This document shows, in pieces, positions 8,617-17,150 of a DNA stretch of 64,000 bases. Every line of letters starts with the position of its first letter. The stretch's first letter is position 1. The stretch is from [Enterobacter] lignolyticus SCF1. GTDB lineage: Bacteria > Pseudomonadota > Gammaproteobacteria > Enterobacterales > Enterobacteriaceae. The notes below the pieces were generated by a model. It saw nothing but the letters and a program-made list of their open reading frames with translations. It had not been told where the DNA came from and searched no databases. The translations under genes and the position numbers were made by a program. The DNA lies in the NCBI RefSeq assembly GCF_000164865.1, contig NC_014618.1:2108001-2172000 (forward strand), given 5' to 3'.

Positions 8617-10320
8617 TTACGACGTTTTCTCCGCCGCAGGGGCCGGGGCAGGCGTCGCTGTCGGAGCCGGGCGGGAGGCCGGAACGTTGTCGCACGGCTT
8701 CTCTTTCGGGCAGATAAGATCCAGCATCTTCAGCGTCACGCCGTTGGTCCAGCCGAAGCCGTCCTGCAGCGGATACTCACCGCCGCCACCGCCGGTTCCG
8801 GTGGTGTTGACGTCATATTTTTCCACCAGTTTTTTCTCCCGATCGTAGGTATGCTGCACGTTGGTGAGAAAACTCCAGCTGATGTCCATCGCCACTTTGT
8901 CTTCACCGTAGTTTTGCAGCCCTTCAACCGCGACCCACTGCAGGGGCGCCCAGCCGTTAGGGGCATCCCACTGCTGGCCGCTGCTTACGGTGGTGGTGGC
9001 GATCCCGCCCGGTTTTAGCAGGTGCGCCTGCGTTGCCGCCGCCACCTTATCCGCACGGTCCTTCGGGGCCGCGTTGACGAACAGCGGGAACAGCGCGGCG
9101 GCGGTGAGCGGACTCCGCACCTTGCGGGTTTTCAGGTCGTAATCGGCGTACCATCCCTCTTTGTCGTTCCACAGGTATTTTTCCATCGCCTTCTGGCGAG
9201 CCGTCGCCAGCTGGTCATACCGCGCGGCGTTGTCCGCATCGCCGCTGGCCCTGCTGGCCGAAGCGATCGTCTTTTCCATTTTGTACATCAGGGCGTTCAA
9301 ATCGACCGGCACAATGCTGGTGGTGCGCAGCGTGCTGAGCTTTTGCGGATCGTCCATCCAGCGGGAACTGAAGTCCCAGCCGGAGGCCGCCGCGGCGCGG
9401 AGATCGCGATAGATCCCGGTCGCCGGACGGCCTGGGTCGCTTTTGGCCGTATTGACATCATCAAGCCAGGACTCCGGGCGCGGGGTGTCTTCATTATCCC
9501 AGTAACGGTTCAGCACCGCGCCATCGTCCATTTTGACCACCCGTTTGTCCGCTTTCCCCGGCGACAGCGCATCCTGTCCTTCCATCCAGTAAGCGTGCTC
9601 TTTTTCCATCTGCGGCAGGTATTTTTTCAGCGCGGCGTCGCCGTCGCGGCTGGCGAGCAGTTCGACCATGAAGGCGAAAAATGGCGGCTGCGAACGGCTC
9701 AGATAATAGCTGCGGTTGCCGTTGGGAATATGCCCCCAGGCGTCTATTTCCCAGGCAAAGTTGGCGACCATATCCTCGACGCTATCCCAGCGGCCGCTTG
9801 CGGCGAGCCCCAGCATGGTGAAGTAGCTGTCCCAGTAATATATCTCGCGAAACCGGCCGCCGGGCACTACGTAGGGTTTGGGCAGCGGCAGCAGCGAATC
9901 CCATCTGGCGGCGGAGTCCGCGGTACGCGTCAGGACGGGCCACAGGCTGGTGATGTGTTCGCGCAGGCTCCGGCCGGCCGGTGGGACATATTTCTTCTTT
10001 TCTTCCGGCAGGGTGAAGTTTACGTCGACGAAATGGCGCAGGTCGAAGCTGTACTGGTTTCGCTGCATCCGGTAGTCGGCCAGGATCATCAGCGGGTCGC
10101 TTTTGGGCACCGCGTCGGCAAAGGTTTTCTGATCCGGAAAGAGTTTCGCGCGCTGCACGTCGCTGAACAGCGGTCCGAGCAGCTCGTCGGGCGACTGCGG
10201 CGGCGTCGGTTTGGCGTCCTCTGCGTGTACCGCCGCGGCAAGCGAAAGCAGCGCGCCGCCCAGCGCCAGCGGAACGGCGAGACGCCCAGGGAGAGGACGG
10301 CGCGAGGTACGGGTCATCAT
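8617..10320 (-). CDS. treA: periplasmic trehalase
   Basis: A glycoside hydrolase family 37 enzyme of 567 residues that hydrolyses trehalose to two glucose molecules in the periplasm, allowing use of trehalose at high osmolarity. The start chosen is the ATG at 10318-10320 (MMTRTSRRPL), behind AAGGAG; upstream in-frame codons lack such a site. A Sec signal peptide ends near AAAVHA. Both trehalase signatures are present: PGGRFREIYYWDSY and QWDAPNGWAPLQW. The C-terminus has a proline/alanine-rich tail (about 30 residues) that looks disordered. Confidence 0.96.
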   Translation of the reverse strand: MMTRTSRRPLPGRLAVPLALGGALLSLAAAVHAEDAKPTPPQSPDELLGPLFSDVQRAKLFPDQKTFADAVPKSDPLMILADYRMQRNQYSFDLRHFVDVNFTLPEEKKKYVPPAGRSLREHITSLWPVLTRTADSAARWDSLLPLPKPYVVPGGRFREIYYWDSYFTMLGLAASGRWDSVEDMVANFAWEIDAWGHIPNGNRSYYLSRSQPPFFAFMVELLASRDGDAALKKYLPQMEKEHAYWMEGQDALSPGKADKRVVKMDDGAVLNRYWDNEDTPRPESWLDDVNTAKSDPGRPATGIYRDLRAAAASGWDFSSRWMDDPQKLSTLRTTSIVPVDLNALMYKMEKTIASASRASGDADNAARYDQLATARQKAMEKYLWNDKEGWYADYDLKTRKVRSPLTAAALFPLFVNAAPKDRADKVAAATQAHLLKPGGIATTTVSSGQQWDAPNGWAPLQWVAVEGLQNYGEDKVAMDISWSFLTNVQHTYDREKKLVEKYDVNTTGTGGGGGEYPLQDGFGWTNGVTLKMLDLICPKEKPCDNVPASRPAPTATPAPAPAAEKTS

Positions 10321-10473
10321 CGGTTTTTCTCCTTGTTGTATTCGAATACGGCGGGCTGCCTGCAACCCTCAGAAAACCTTAGCCGAATATCGTCCGCCGC
10401 GCCTGAAATCGCAGGGGAAAAATCAGGCAGTATTAACGTTTGCATCGCCCGGTTTCATCGGACCTTCGCTTTT

Positions 10474-10508
10474 CTGTCATTAAATCTTCACGCAAACCGC
10501 CGTTAATA
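10474..10508 (+). promoter_or_regulatory. Pho box and -10 of the phosphonate-transport operon
   Basis: CTGTCAT (10474-10480), a 4-base spacer, and TCTTCAC (10485-10491) follow the 11-base periodicity of PhoB boxes; the first half is a perfect match and the second keeps the TCAC end. TTAATA at 10503-10508 lies 11 bases after the box, the distance usual for PhoB-activated promoters in which the box replaces the -35. Confidence 0.65.
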
Positions 10509-10540
10509 ACCCTCGGCTGAAGCATGTACAGGAAAAGCAA

Positions 10541-11383
10541 ATGAATAACGCTCGCGCACTATTGACAGCAAACGACTATCAGGCTCTGACGCAAATAAAT
10601 CCCGTCCGGCAACGCAAGGTGTTGAGCGTGAAAAATTTGTGCAAATCCTATAACGCGCATCAGACGGTGCTAAACGACATTAGCTTCGATCTTCACGCCG
10701 GTGAAATGGTGGGAATTATCGGCCGCTCCGGCGCCGGGAAATCCACGCTGCTGCACGTGCTGAACGGCACGCATACCGTGACCTCCGGCGAGCTGCTGAG
10801 CCACCCGGAGGTGGGTACGCCGCGCGACGTCTCCGGGCTGAAGGGGCGGGCGTTGAACCAGTGGCGCAGCGAATGCGGGATGATTTTCCAGGACTTCTGC
10901 CTGGTGCCGCGCCTCGACGTGCTGACCAACGTGCTGCTGGGACGCCTCAGCCAGACCTCCACGCTGAAGTCGCTGTTCAAAGTGTTTTCGCCGGAGGACC
11001 GGGCGAAGGCGATTTCGCTGCTGGAATGGATGAGCATGCTGCCGCATGCGCTGCAGCGGGCGGAGAATCTCTCCGGCGGGCAGATGCAGCGCGTGGCGAT
11101 TTGCCGCGCCCTGATCCAAAACCCCTCAATCCTGCTGGCCGACGAGCCGGTCGCCTCTCTCGACCCCAAAAACACCCAGCGCATTATGCGGGTGCTGCGC
11201 GAGGTGAGCGAGCAGGGGATAAGCGTCATGGTCAACCTCCACTCGATTGAGCTGGTGAAAGAATATTGCCCCCGCGTGATTGGCATCGCGCAGGGACAAA
11301 TTGTGTTTGACGGAAGCCCGGCGCAGCTGACGCCGGATGTTCTGCACACACTGTACGGCGATGAAATAAGTCAACTCCATTAA
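10541..11383 (+). CDS. phnC: phosphonate-type ABC transporter, ATP-binding protein
   Basis: A 280-residue ABC ATPase. Walker A is GRSGAGKST (61-69), the Q-loop is in MIFQDFCL, the ABC signature is LSGGQMQRVAICRA and Walker B is SILLADEP followed by VASLDP. The sequence is of the PhnC type and it is followed by the matching binding protein and two permeases. About 27 residues precede the usual beginning of PhnC proteins; the ATG at 10541 has AGGAAAAG before it, so I keep it. It probably energises import of a phosphonate or related phosphorus compound under phosphate limitation. Confidence 0.88.
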   Translation: MNNARALLTANDYQALTQINPVRQRKVLSVKNLCKSYNAHQTVLNDISFDLHAGEMVGIIGRSGAGKSTLLHVLNGTHTVTSGELLSHPEVGTPRDVSGLKGRALNQWRSECGMIFQDFCLVPRLDVLTNVLLGRLSQTSTLKSLFKVFSPEDRAKAISLLEWMSMLPHALQRAENLSGGQMQRVAICRALIQNPSILLADEPVASLDPKNTQRIMRVLREVSEQGISVMVNLHSIELVKEYCPRVIGIAQGQIVFDGSPAQLTPDVLHTLYGDEISQLH

Positions 11384-11400
11384 TTCAGACAACACGGGCA

Positions 11401-12348
11401 ATGATAATGAAAAAGCAGATGACAGGCGCATTACGTTTTTCCGCTATGATGGCAGGACTTCTGATGGCATGGCAGGCGAGTGCGGCTGAACAACCCAAGG
11501 AATTGAATCTGGGGATCCTGGGTGGACAAAACGCAACGCAGCAAATCGGCGACAACCAGTGCGTGAAGCAGTTCCTCGACAAGGAGCTGAACGTGGATAC
11601 TAAACTTCGCAACTCGTCTGACTACTCTGGCGTGATCCAGGGTCTGCTGGGCGGGAAAGTCGACGTGGTGCTGAGCATGTCGCCGTCGTCCTACGCGTCG
11701 GTTTACATCAATAACCCGAAAGCGGTGGATATCGTCGGTATCGCCGTTGACGACAAGGATCAGTCCCGCGGCTACCACTCGGTGGTTATCGTAAAAGCGG
11801 ACAGCCCGTACAAATCGCTCGACGAGCTGAAAGGGAAAGCCTTCGGCTTCGCCGACCCGGATTCAACCTCCGGCTTCCTGATCCCAAACCAGGCGTTCAA
11901 GCAAAAGTTCGGCGGTACTTCCGACAACAAATACAACAACTTCTTCTCAAGCGTCACCTTCTCGGGCGGCCATGAGCAGGACATTCTCGGCGTGCTGAAC
12001 GGCCAGTTCGCCGGCGCGGTGACCTGGGCGTCGCTGGTGGGCGATTACAATACCGGCTATACCTCCGGCGCCTTCAACCGTCTGATCCGCATGGATCATC
12101 CTGACCTGATGAAGCAGATCCGCATTATCTGGAAATCGCCGCTGATCCCCAATGGCCCGATTCTGGTCAGCAACAGCCTGCCGGCCGATTTTAAAGCCAA
12201 AGTGGTTGCGGCGGTGAAAAAGCTCGATACCGACGACCACGCCTGCTTCGTGAAGGCGATGGGCGGTACGCAGCATATCGGCCCGGCAACCGTGGCGGAT
12301 TTCCAACAGATCATCGACATGAAGCGCGAGCTGGTTAACGCGCGCTAA
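11401..12348 (+). CDS. phnD: phosphonate-type ABC transporter, periplasmic binding protein
   Basis: A 315-residue PhnD-family solute-binding protein. A signal peptide of about 28 residues ends at ASA. The mature protein has the family pattern of two lobes, with LNLGILGGQN at the beginning, the SSDYSGVIQGL and DVVLSMSPSSY segments, and the hinge region FADPDSTSGFLIPNQAF. The starts at 11401 and 11407 are both possible. Ligand cannot be deduced; family members bind phosphonates, phosphite or methylphosphonate. No carbon-phosphorus lyase genes (phnG-M) are near, so the imported compound must be degraded by enzymes encoded elsewhere or by the adjacent phosphatase. Confidence 0.87.
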   Translation: MIMKKQMTGALRFSAMMAGLLMAWQASAAEQPKELNLGILGGQNATQQIGDNQCVKQFLDKELNVDTKLRNSSDYSGVIQGLLGGKVDVVLSMSPSSYASVYINNPKAVDIVGIAVDDKDQSRGYHSVVIVKADSPYKSLDELKGKAFGFADPDSTSGFLIPNQAFKQKFGGTSDNKYNNFFSSVTFSGGHEQDILGVLNGQFAGAVTWASLVGDYNTGYTSGAFNRLIRMDHPDLMKQIRIIWKSPLIPNGPILVSNSLPADFKAKVVAAVKKLDTDDHACFVKAMGGTQHIGPATVADFQQIIDMKRELVNAR

Positions 12349-12427
12349 TTCTTGCCTCAGGACCGCGCCAGGCGTCAGCCCGGCGCGGCGTCGGGTCATT
12401 ATGTTCGCGACCGACCTGCGAGTGACT

Positions 12428-13294
12428 ATGCTGAATACGGAATTTGAACGTTATTACCACCAGGTGAAGCATCGCCAGAAGCGCGATACCCTGACCTGGT
12501 CCGCTCTGCTGCTGGTGCTCTATTTTGCCGCCGGAAGCGCTGCCGAATTTAATCTCTTCACCATCTGGCATTCGCTGCCCAACTTCTTCGATTACATGCT
12601 GGAGACGCTGCCGACGCTGCACTTCCCGGTGTTGTTCGCCGATACGCACACCAAAGGCTCGCTGGCCTACTGGGGCTACCGCCTGCCTATTCAGCTGCCG
12701 CTTATCTGGGAAACCCTGCAGCTGGCGCTGGCCGCGACGCTGGCGGCGGTGGCGGTGGCGACGGTTCTCGCCTTCCTGGCGGCCCGCAACGCTTGGGCGC
12801 CAGCGGGAGTCCGCTTTGGCGTACGGGCGCTGGTCGCCTTTTTGCGCACCATGCCGGAGCTGGCGTGGGCGGTCATTTTCGTAATGGCGTTCGGCATTGG
12901 CGCGATCCCGGGCTTTCTCGCCCTGGCGCTGCACACCGTCGGCAGCCTGACCAAACTGTTCTATGAGGCGATTGAGAGCGCGCAGAACAAGCCGGTGCGC
13001 GGCCTGACCGCCTGCGGCGCGACGCCGGTTCAGCGCATGCGTTTCGCGCTCTGGCCGCAGGTAAAACCGGTGTTTCTCTCCTACGGCTTTATGCGCTTTG
13101 AGATTAACTTCCGCTCGTCGACAATTCTTGGGCTGGTGGGCGCCGGCGGTATCGGCCAGGAGCTGATGACCAACATTAAGCTCGATCGTTACGATCAGGT
13201 AAGCATTACGCTGCTGCTGATCATCATGGTGGTTTCACTGCTGGATATGCTCTCCGGGCGTCTGCGTCAGTGGGTTCTGGAGGGAGAAAAATGA
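12428..13294 (+). CDS. phnE: phosphonate-type ABC transporter permease 1
   Basis: An inner-membrane permease of 288 residues with about six hydrophobic segments and the EAA-type cytoplasmic loop around FYEAIESAQNKPVRGLTACG, which contacts the ATPase. The start at 12428 (MLNTEFERYY) agrees with PhnE proteins; an in-frame ATG at 12401 has no ribosome-binding site. It overlaps the next permease gene by 4 bases (ATGA), implying translational coupling and a heterodimeric channel. Confidence 0.86.
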   Translation: MLNTEFERYYHQVKHRQKRDTLTWSALLLVLYFAAGSAAEFNLFTIWHSLPNFFDYMLETLPTLHFPVLFADTHTKGSLAYWGYRLPIQLPLIWETLQLALAATLAAVAVATVLAFLAARNAWAPAGVRFGVRALVAFLRTMPELAWAVIFVMAFGIGAIPGFLALALHTVGSLTKLFYEAIESAQNKPVRGLTACGATPVQRMRFALWPQVKPVFLSYGFMRFEINFRSSTILGLVGAGGIGQELMTNIKLDRYDQVSITLLLIIMVVSLLDMLSGRLRQWVLEGEK

Positions 13295-14172
13295 CACACT
13301 GGCAATCGGCCCCTGACGTTGCGTTAAGCCGCCAGCAGCACCGGAATCTGTTCCGCATGCAGGGGCGCTACCTGCGCCGCATCGCGCTGCTGGCGCTGGC
13401 GGTCGCACTGTATTATGTCTGGTTTTTCAGCCAGTTCGGCATTGGCTACGAGCAGCTGACCTCGGGGATGCAGCAGCTTGGCCGCTACTTCCTGCGCATG
13501 TTCGTCTGGCATGATTTCTTTAACTGGCCGTTCCGCTACTACTTCACGCAGATTGCCATCACCCTGGCGATTGTCTTTTCCGGCACGATCACCGCGACGG
13601 TTATCGCGCTGTTCCTCTCGTTTTTCGCCGCCCGCAATATCATGCGAGGGCGCGTCAGCGGGATTGTCGCCATGCTGGTCCGCCGGCTGTTCGATCTGCT
13701 GCGCGGTATCGACATGGCTATCTGGGGGCTGATTTTCGTGCGCGCCGTCGGGCTCGGACCGCTGGCGGGGGTGCTGGCGATTATTATGCAGGACACCGGC
13801 CTGCTGGGGCGCCTGTACGCGGAAGGGCATGAGGCCGTGGAGCGCTCGCCAGGACGCGGCCTGACGGCGGTCGGGGCGAACGGTCTGCAAAAACACCGCT
13901 TTGGCATTTTTACGCAATCATTCCCGACGTTTCTGGCGCTCAGCCTCTACCAGATTGAGTCGAACACCCGTTCGGCCGCGGTGCTGGGCTTCGTCGGCGC
14001 CGGGGGGATTGGCCTGATTTACGCGGAAAACATGCGTCTGTGGAACTGGGACGTGGTGATGTTCATTACCCTTATCCTGGTGGGGGTCGTGATGCTGATG
14101 GATACGCTCTCCGCCTGGCTGCGTCGGCGCTATATTCAGGGCACCCCGGTGCCCCTGTTTAACGCCGACTAA
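13291..14172 (+). CDS. phnE: phosphonate-type ABC transporter permease 2
   Basis: The second permease, 293 residues, homologous to the first. Membrane segments and an EAA loop (YAEGHEAVERSPGRGLTAVGAN) are clear. The ATG at 13291 follows GGAGGGAGAAAA and overlaps the previous stop. PhnE genes are duplicated in several proteobacterial phosphonate importers. The 3' end lies 3 bases from the convergent phosphatase gene. Confidence 0.86.
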   Translation: MTHWQSAPDVALSRQQHRNLFRMQGRYLRRIALLALAVALYYVWFFSQFGIGYEQLTSGMQQLGRYFLRMFVWHDFFNWPFRYYFTQIAITLAIVFSGTITATVIALFLSFFAARNIMRGRVSGIVAMLVRRLFDLLRGIDMAIWGLIFVRAVGLGPLAGVLAIIMQDTGLLGRLYAEGHEAVERSPGRGLTAVGANGLQKHRFGIFTQSFPTFLALSLYQIESNTRSAAVLGFVGAGGIGLIYAENMRLWNWDVVMFITLILVGVVMLMDTLSAWLRRRYIQGTPVPLFNAD

Positions 14173-14175
14173 CCC

Positions 14176-14841
14176 TTACGCCAGCGACCAGCTCACCGCT
14201 GGCCACTGGCGCGCCTCCCCCTGCGCGCGCAGCTGCGGGCAGGGGTTCACCAGCACCACCTTATCGGCCTGCAGACACAGCGGCAGGTCGTTAATGGAGT
14301 CGGTGTAAAACGTCACCGTCTCCGGCGCCGCAGCCTGCGTTTCCCGCCAGGCGTTAAACCGGGTAATTTTCCCCTGCTGATAGCTTGGCGTACCGCTGAT
14401 GCAGTTGCTGTAGCGGTTGTCGCGCGTTCTGACCTCGACGCCGATCGCCTCATTGATGCCCAGCGCCCGGGCGATAGGCTTGACCAGCAGGCTGACCGAA
14501 GCGGAAATCACCAGCGTCGGCTGGCCCTGGGCGTTCAGCGTCTGGATAAGCTCCCGCGCCTGCGGGTAGACGCGCGGCAGGATAACGTCATCCACCCAGT
14601 GGGCTACCCTGGCGTCTACCTCCGGGATAGTCATGGCGGCGAGGGGAGAAAGAGTGAGCGCAACGTACTGGTGAAGGTCCATGCTGCCGTGAGCGTAGTC
14701 CTCCATCAGCGCGGCTTCGCGCGCCAGATAACGGTCATCATCGACCAGCCCCTCGCGGACCAGGTATTCACTCCACCAGGTGCTGCTGTCGCCGTCAATC
14801 AGCGTATTGTCTAAATCAAAGATGTGCAGGGAAGCGGACAT
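14176..14841 (-). CDS. HAD-superfamily subfamily IB phosphatase
   Basis: A 221-residue cytoplasmic hydrolase. The nucleophile motif is FDLDNTL with D9 and D11; motif II is the serine in SASVSL; motif III is probably K159 in QQGKIT; motif IV is TDSINDLPL with D181 and D185. It is related to phosphoserine phosphatases, but the substrate is unknown. The start at 14841 (MSASLHIFDL) leaves the nucleophile near the N-terminus as in the family. Its tight convergent placement after a Pho-regulated importer suggests it releases phosphate from an imported or derived phosphomonoester; that is inference. Confidence 0.82.
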   Translation of the reverse strand: MSASLHIFDLDNTLIDGDSSTWWSEYLVREGLVDDDRYLAREAALMEDYAHGSMDLHQYVALTLSPLAAMTIPEVDARVAHWVDDVILPRVYPQARELIQTLNAQGQPTLVISASVSLLVKPIARALGINEAIGVEVRTRDNRYSNCISGTPSYQQGKITRFNAWRETQAAAPETVTFYTDSINDLPLCLQADKVVLVNPCPQLRAQGEARQWPAVSWSLA

Positions 14842-14951
14842 ATGCGTTCCAGTATTGGGATAAAGGTGGCAGGTATAGCAGTGCGATATGACACGCGGAT
14901 GAAAAATCCGCGCAGCGCCACCGGCATTGAATGGTATCATTGTGCTTCGAC

Positions 14952-14983
14952 GGCCCGGCAATAACGCCCGGGCGGCCTTTTTT
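14952..14983 (+). terminator. terminator-like hairpin before dbpA
   Basis: GCCCGG (14953-14958) pairs with CCGGGC (14968-14973), flanked by GGCC on both sides, and is followed by six T residues (14978-14983). It lies on the dbpA strand, 20 bases before the start codon, in the gap between two divergent genes. It could attenuate dbpA or end stray transcription. Confidence 0.45.
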
Positions 14984-15002
14984 ATCCGCTGAGACTATCA
15001 CT

Positions 15003-16376
15003 GTGACATCGTTTGCTGAACTTAACGCCCTCCCTGAAGAACAACTCAACAACCTTAATGAGCTGGGCTACCAGACCATGACGCCGGTTCAGGCGGCGAC
15101 GCTGCCGGCCATTCTGGCGGGAAAAGATGTCCGCGCGCAGGCCAAAACCGGCAGCGGTAAGACCGCGGCGTTTGGTCTTGGCCTGCTGCAGCATATTGAT
15201 GCCAGCCAGTTTATCACCCAGTCGCTGGTGCTGTGCCCGACCCGCGAGCTGGCCGACCAGGTGGCGAGCGCGCTGCGCAAGCTGGCCCGCTTTATGCCGA
15301 ATATTAAAGTGCTGACGCTGTGCGGCGGCCTGCCGTTCAGCGTGCAGCGCGACTCGCTGACCCATGCGCCGCACATCATTGTGGCGACGCCCGGAAGGCT
15401 GCTCGATCACCTGAAAAAAGAGACCGTCAGCCTGGACGCGCTGCAAACGCTGGTGCTGGATGAGGCGGACCGGATGCTGGATATGGGCTTTGCCGACGCG
15501 CTTGACGAGGTGATCGCCTGGGCGCCGGAGAAGCGTCAGACGCTGCTGTTTTCCGCCACCTGGCCTGCGGAGATCGCCGCGATCAGCCGCCGTATTCAGC
15601 GCGATCCGCTGACCATTGAAATCGATACCGTTGATGAACTGCCGGCGGTGGAGCAGCGTTTTTACGAGGTCTCCCGCAGCGGCAAGATCGGCCTGCTGCA
15701 GACGCTGCTGAGCCAGCATCAGCCTGCCTCCTGCGTGGTGTTCTGCAATACCAAAAAAGACTGTCAGGCAGTATGCGATGCGCTAAGCGACAGCAACCAG
15801 AGCGTGCTGGCGCTGCACGGCGATATGGAACAGCGCGATCGCGACCAGACGCTGGTGCGTTTCGCCAACGGCAGCAGCCGGGTGCTGGTGGCCACCGACG
15901 TTGCGGCCCGCGGCCTGGATATTAAGGCCCTTGAGATGGTTATCAACTACGAGCTCTCCTGGGACCCTGAGGTTCACGTGCATCGCATCGGCCGTACCGC
16001 CCGCGCCGGTGAACGCGGGCTGGCGATAAGCCTTTGCGCCCCGGAAGAGGCCCAGCGCGCCAACGCGCTGGAAGAGATGCTCAACGTTAAGCTTGACTGG
16101 CAGCCGCTGCCGAACGGCGTGCGCATCGCGCCGCTGGAGGCCGCGATGGCGACCCTGTGCATCGACGGCGGGAAAAAAGCCAAAATGCGCCCGGGCGATA
16201 TCCTTGGCGCGCTCACCGGCGAGCTAGGGCTGGACGGCGCGGACATCGGTAAAATCGATATCCATCCGATCCATGCGTATGTTGCCGTACGCCAGTCGGT
16301 TGCCCGTCATGCCTGGAAACAGCTGCAGCAGGGCAAAATCAAAGGTAAAACCGTCAAGGTACGGCTGCTGAAATAA
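15003..16376 (+). CDS. dbpA: ATP-dependent RNA helicase DbpA
   Basis: A DEAD-box helicase of 457 residues, identical in length to E. coli DbpA, which acts on hairpin 92 of 23S rRNA in 50S subunit assembly. Motifs in order: Q motif FAELN to MTPVQ, Walker A AKTGSGKTAA, PTRELADQV, TPGRLLDHL, DEAD in VLDEADRML, SAT in LFSATWP, and HRIGRTARAG. The C-terminal RNA-binding domain (KAKMRPGDILGALTGELG onward) is present. The start is the GTG at 15003 by alignment; an in-frame ATG at 14931 would extend through the terminator-like hairpin. In E. coli dbpA is not beside treA. Confidence 0.96.
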   Translation: MTSFAELNALPEEQLNNLNELGYQTMTPVQAATLPAILAGKDVRAQAKTGSGKTAAFGLGLLQHIDASQFITQSLVLCPTRELADQVASALRKLARFMPNIKVLTLCGGLPFSVQRDSLTHAPHIIVATPGRLLDHLKKETVSLDALQTLVLDEADRMLDMGFADALDEVIAWAPEKRQTLLFSATWPAEIAAISRRIQRDPLTIEIDTVDELPAVEQRFYEVSRSGKIGLLQTLLSQHQPASCVVFCNTKKDCQAVCDALSDSNQSVLALHGDMEQRDRDQTLVRFANGSSRVLVATDVAARGLDIKALEMVINYELSWDPEVHVHRIGRTARAGERGLAISLCAPEEAQRANALEEMLNVKLDWQPLPNGVRIAPLEAAMATLCIDGGKKAKMRPGDILGALTGELGLDGADIGKIDIHPIHAYVAVRQSVARHAWKQLQQGKIKGKTVKVRLLK

Positions 16377-16379
16377 CCG

Positions 16380-16931
16380 CTAGCGGCCGCTGACGCGGCG
16401 GATAGTCGTCAGGATAAGCGACGCATCCGCCGTGAGCGGCACGAGGTCGCCGGGCGACTCCTCCTGCCACCAGATACCGCCCCCCGCATGATGGTCGGCA
16501 CCGGCCATCTGCCAGCGTCCTTTTAACACACAGGCAACACCCTCCGCTTCCGGACGCTGCGCGGTGGTGGCAATGTCCACCTGCGCGCTGGCGAGGTGGC
16601 GCTGCGTCATAATGTTAAAATCCATCCCCGGAGCGACAATCCCTTCACTGGCCAGCGGCCACTCCCCGGCAAAGGCCCACGGTACGCCGGGCTCCAGTCG
16701 ATGCTCAATATTTCCGCCCCGCAGCCACAGCGGGGCGCCTTCCAGCAGAACAATCACCCGGTCTACACCGTCAAAGCGTGAAAACGGGCCGTCAGCCTGC
16801 AGCGTGGCGATGCTGGCGCGCCAGAGAAAAGGCGCGTCAGCGGCGGCGACGCGGACAATTTCCCGCGTTTCACCGGCGCCGTTCTGCCAGCGCGTAACGG
16901 GTAACGAGGCCAGAGTGAAGGACGTAATCAT
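16380..16931 (-). CDS. ves: Ves/HutD family cupin protein
   Basis: A 183-residue protein of the HutD/Ves family (cupin-like beta barrel), similar to the E. coli cold- and stress-inducible protein Ves. HutD proteins in pseudomonads sit in histidine-utilisation operons and are proposed to limit the urocanate level. Conserved parts include RWQNGAGETREI near the N-terminus and GVDRVIVLLEGAPLWL. It is convergent with dbpA (3-base gap) and divergent from the amino acid transporter/HAL-like operon, which makes a link to histidine or urocanate metabolism worth considering. Confidence 0.85.
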   Translation of the reverse strand: MITSFTLASLPVTRWQNGAGETREIVRVAAADAPFLWRASIATLQADGPFSRFDGVDRVIVLLEGAPLWLRGGNIEHRLEPGVPWAFAGEWPLASEGIVAPGMDFNIMTQRHLASAQVDIATTAQRPEAEGVACVLKGRWQMAGADHHAGGGIWWQEESPGDLVPLTADASLILTTIRRVSGR

Positions 16932-17061
16932 GGATAACCACCCGCAAAATTTTCGTCAGATGTAAATTAATCGCTACACATAGTTTTCAATTCGATTACA
17001 AATTATTTACAGTGCAGCTCACAAATCCATCATCCGGTGGGTGTGCGGCAATGTCAATGGT

Positions 17062-17071
17062 TGTATATACA
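17062..17071. promoter_or_regulatory. HutC-like palindrome TGTATATACA
   Basis: A perfect 10-base palindrome in the 219-base gap between ves and the transporter operon, 80 bases before the latter's start. HutC, the GntR-family urocanate-responsive repressor, recognises palindromes with a TGTAT-nn-ACA core. The match is only to the core; flanking bases are not symmetrical. Confidence 0.4.
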
Positions 17072-17150
17072 TGATCTGTCATCTGTGGTTTACGCCCGGC
17101 AGAAGGCATCCCGAGCAGTCATTACCTTTTATGAAATCAGGAGAATCATA

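Noticed and set aside
9022..10506. 494-codon plus-strand frame
   Set aside because: Antisense to treA; no recognisable domain, and treA has both trehalase signatures.
14845..15003. N-terminal extension of DbpA from 14931
   Set aside because: The extension passes through a terminator-like hairpin and does not match DbpA proteins, which begin at the GTG at 15003.
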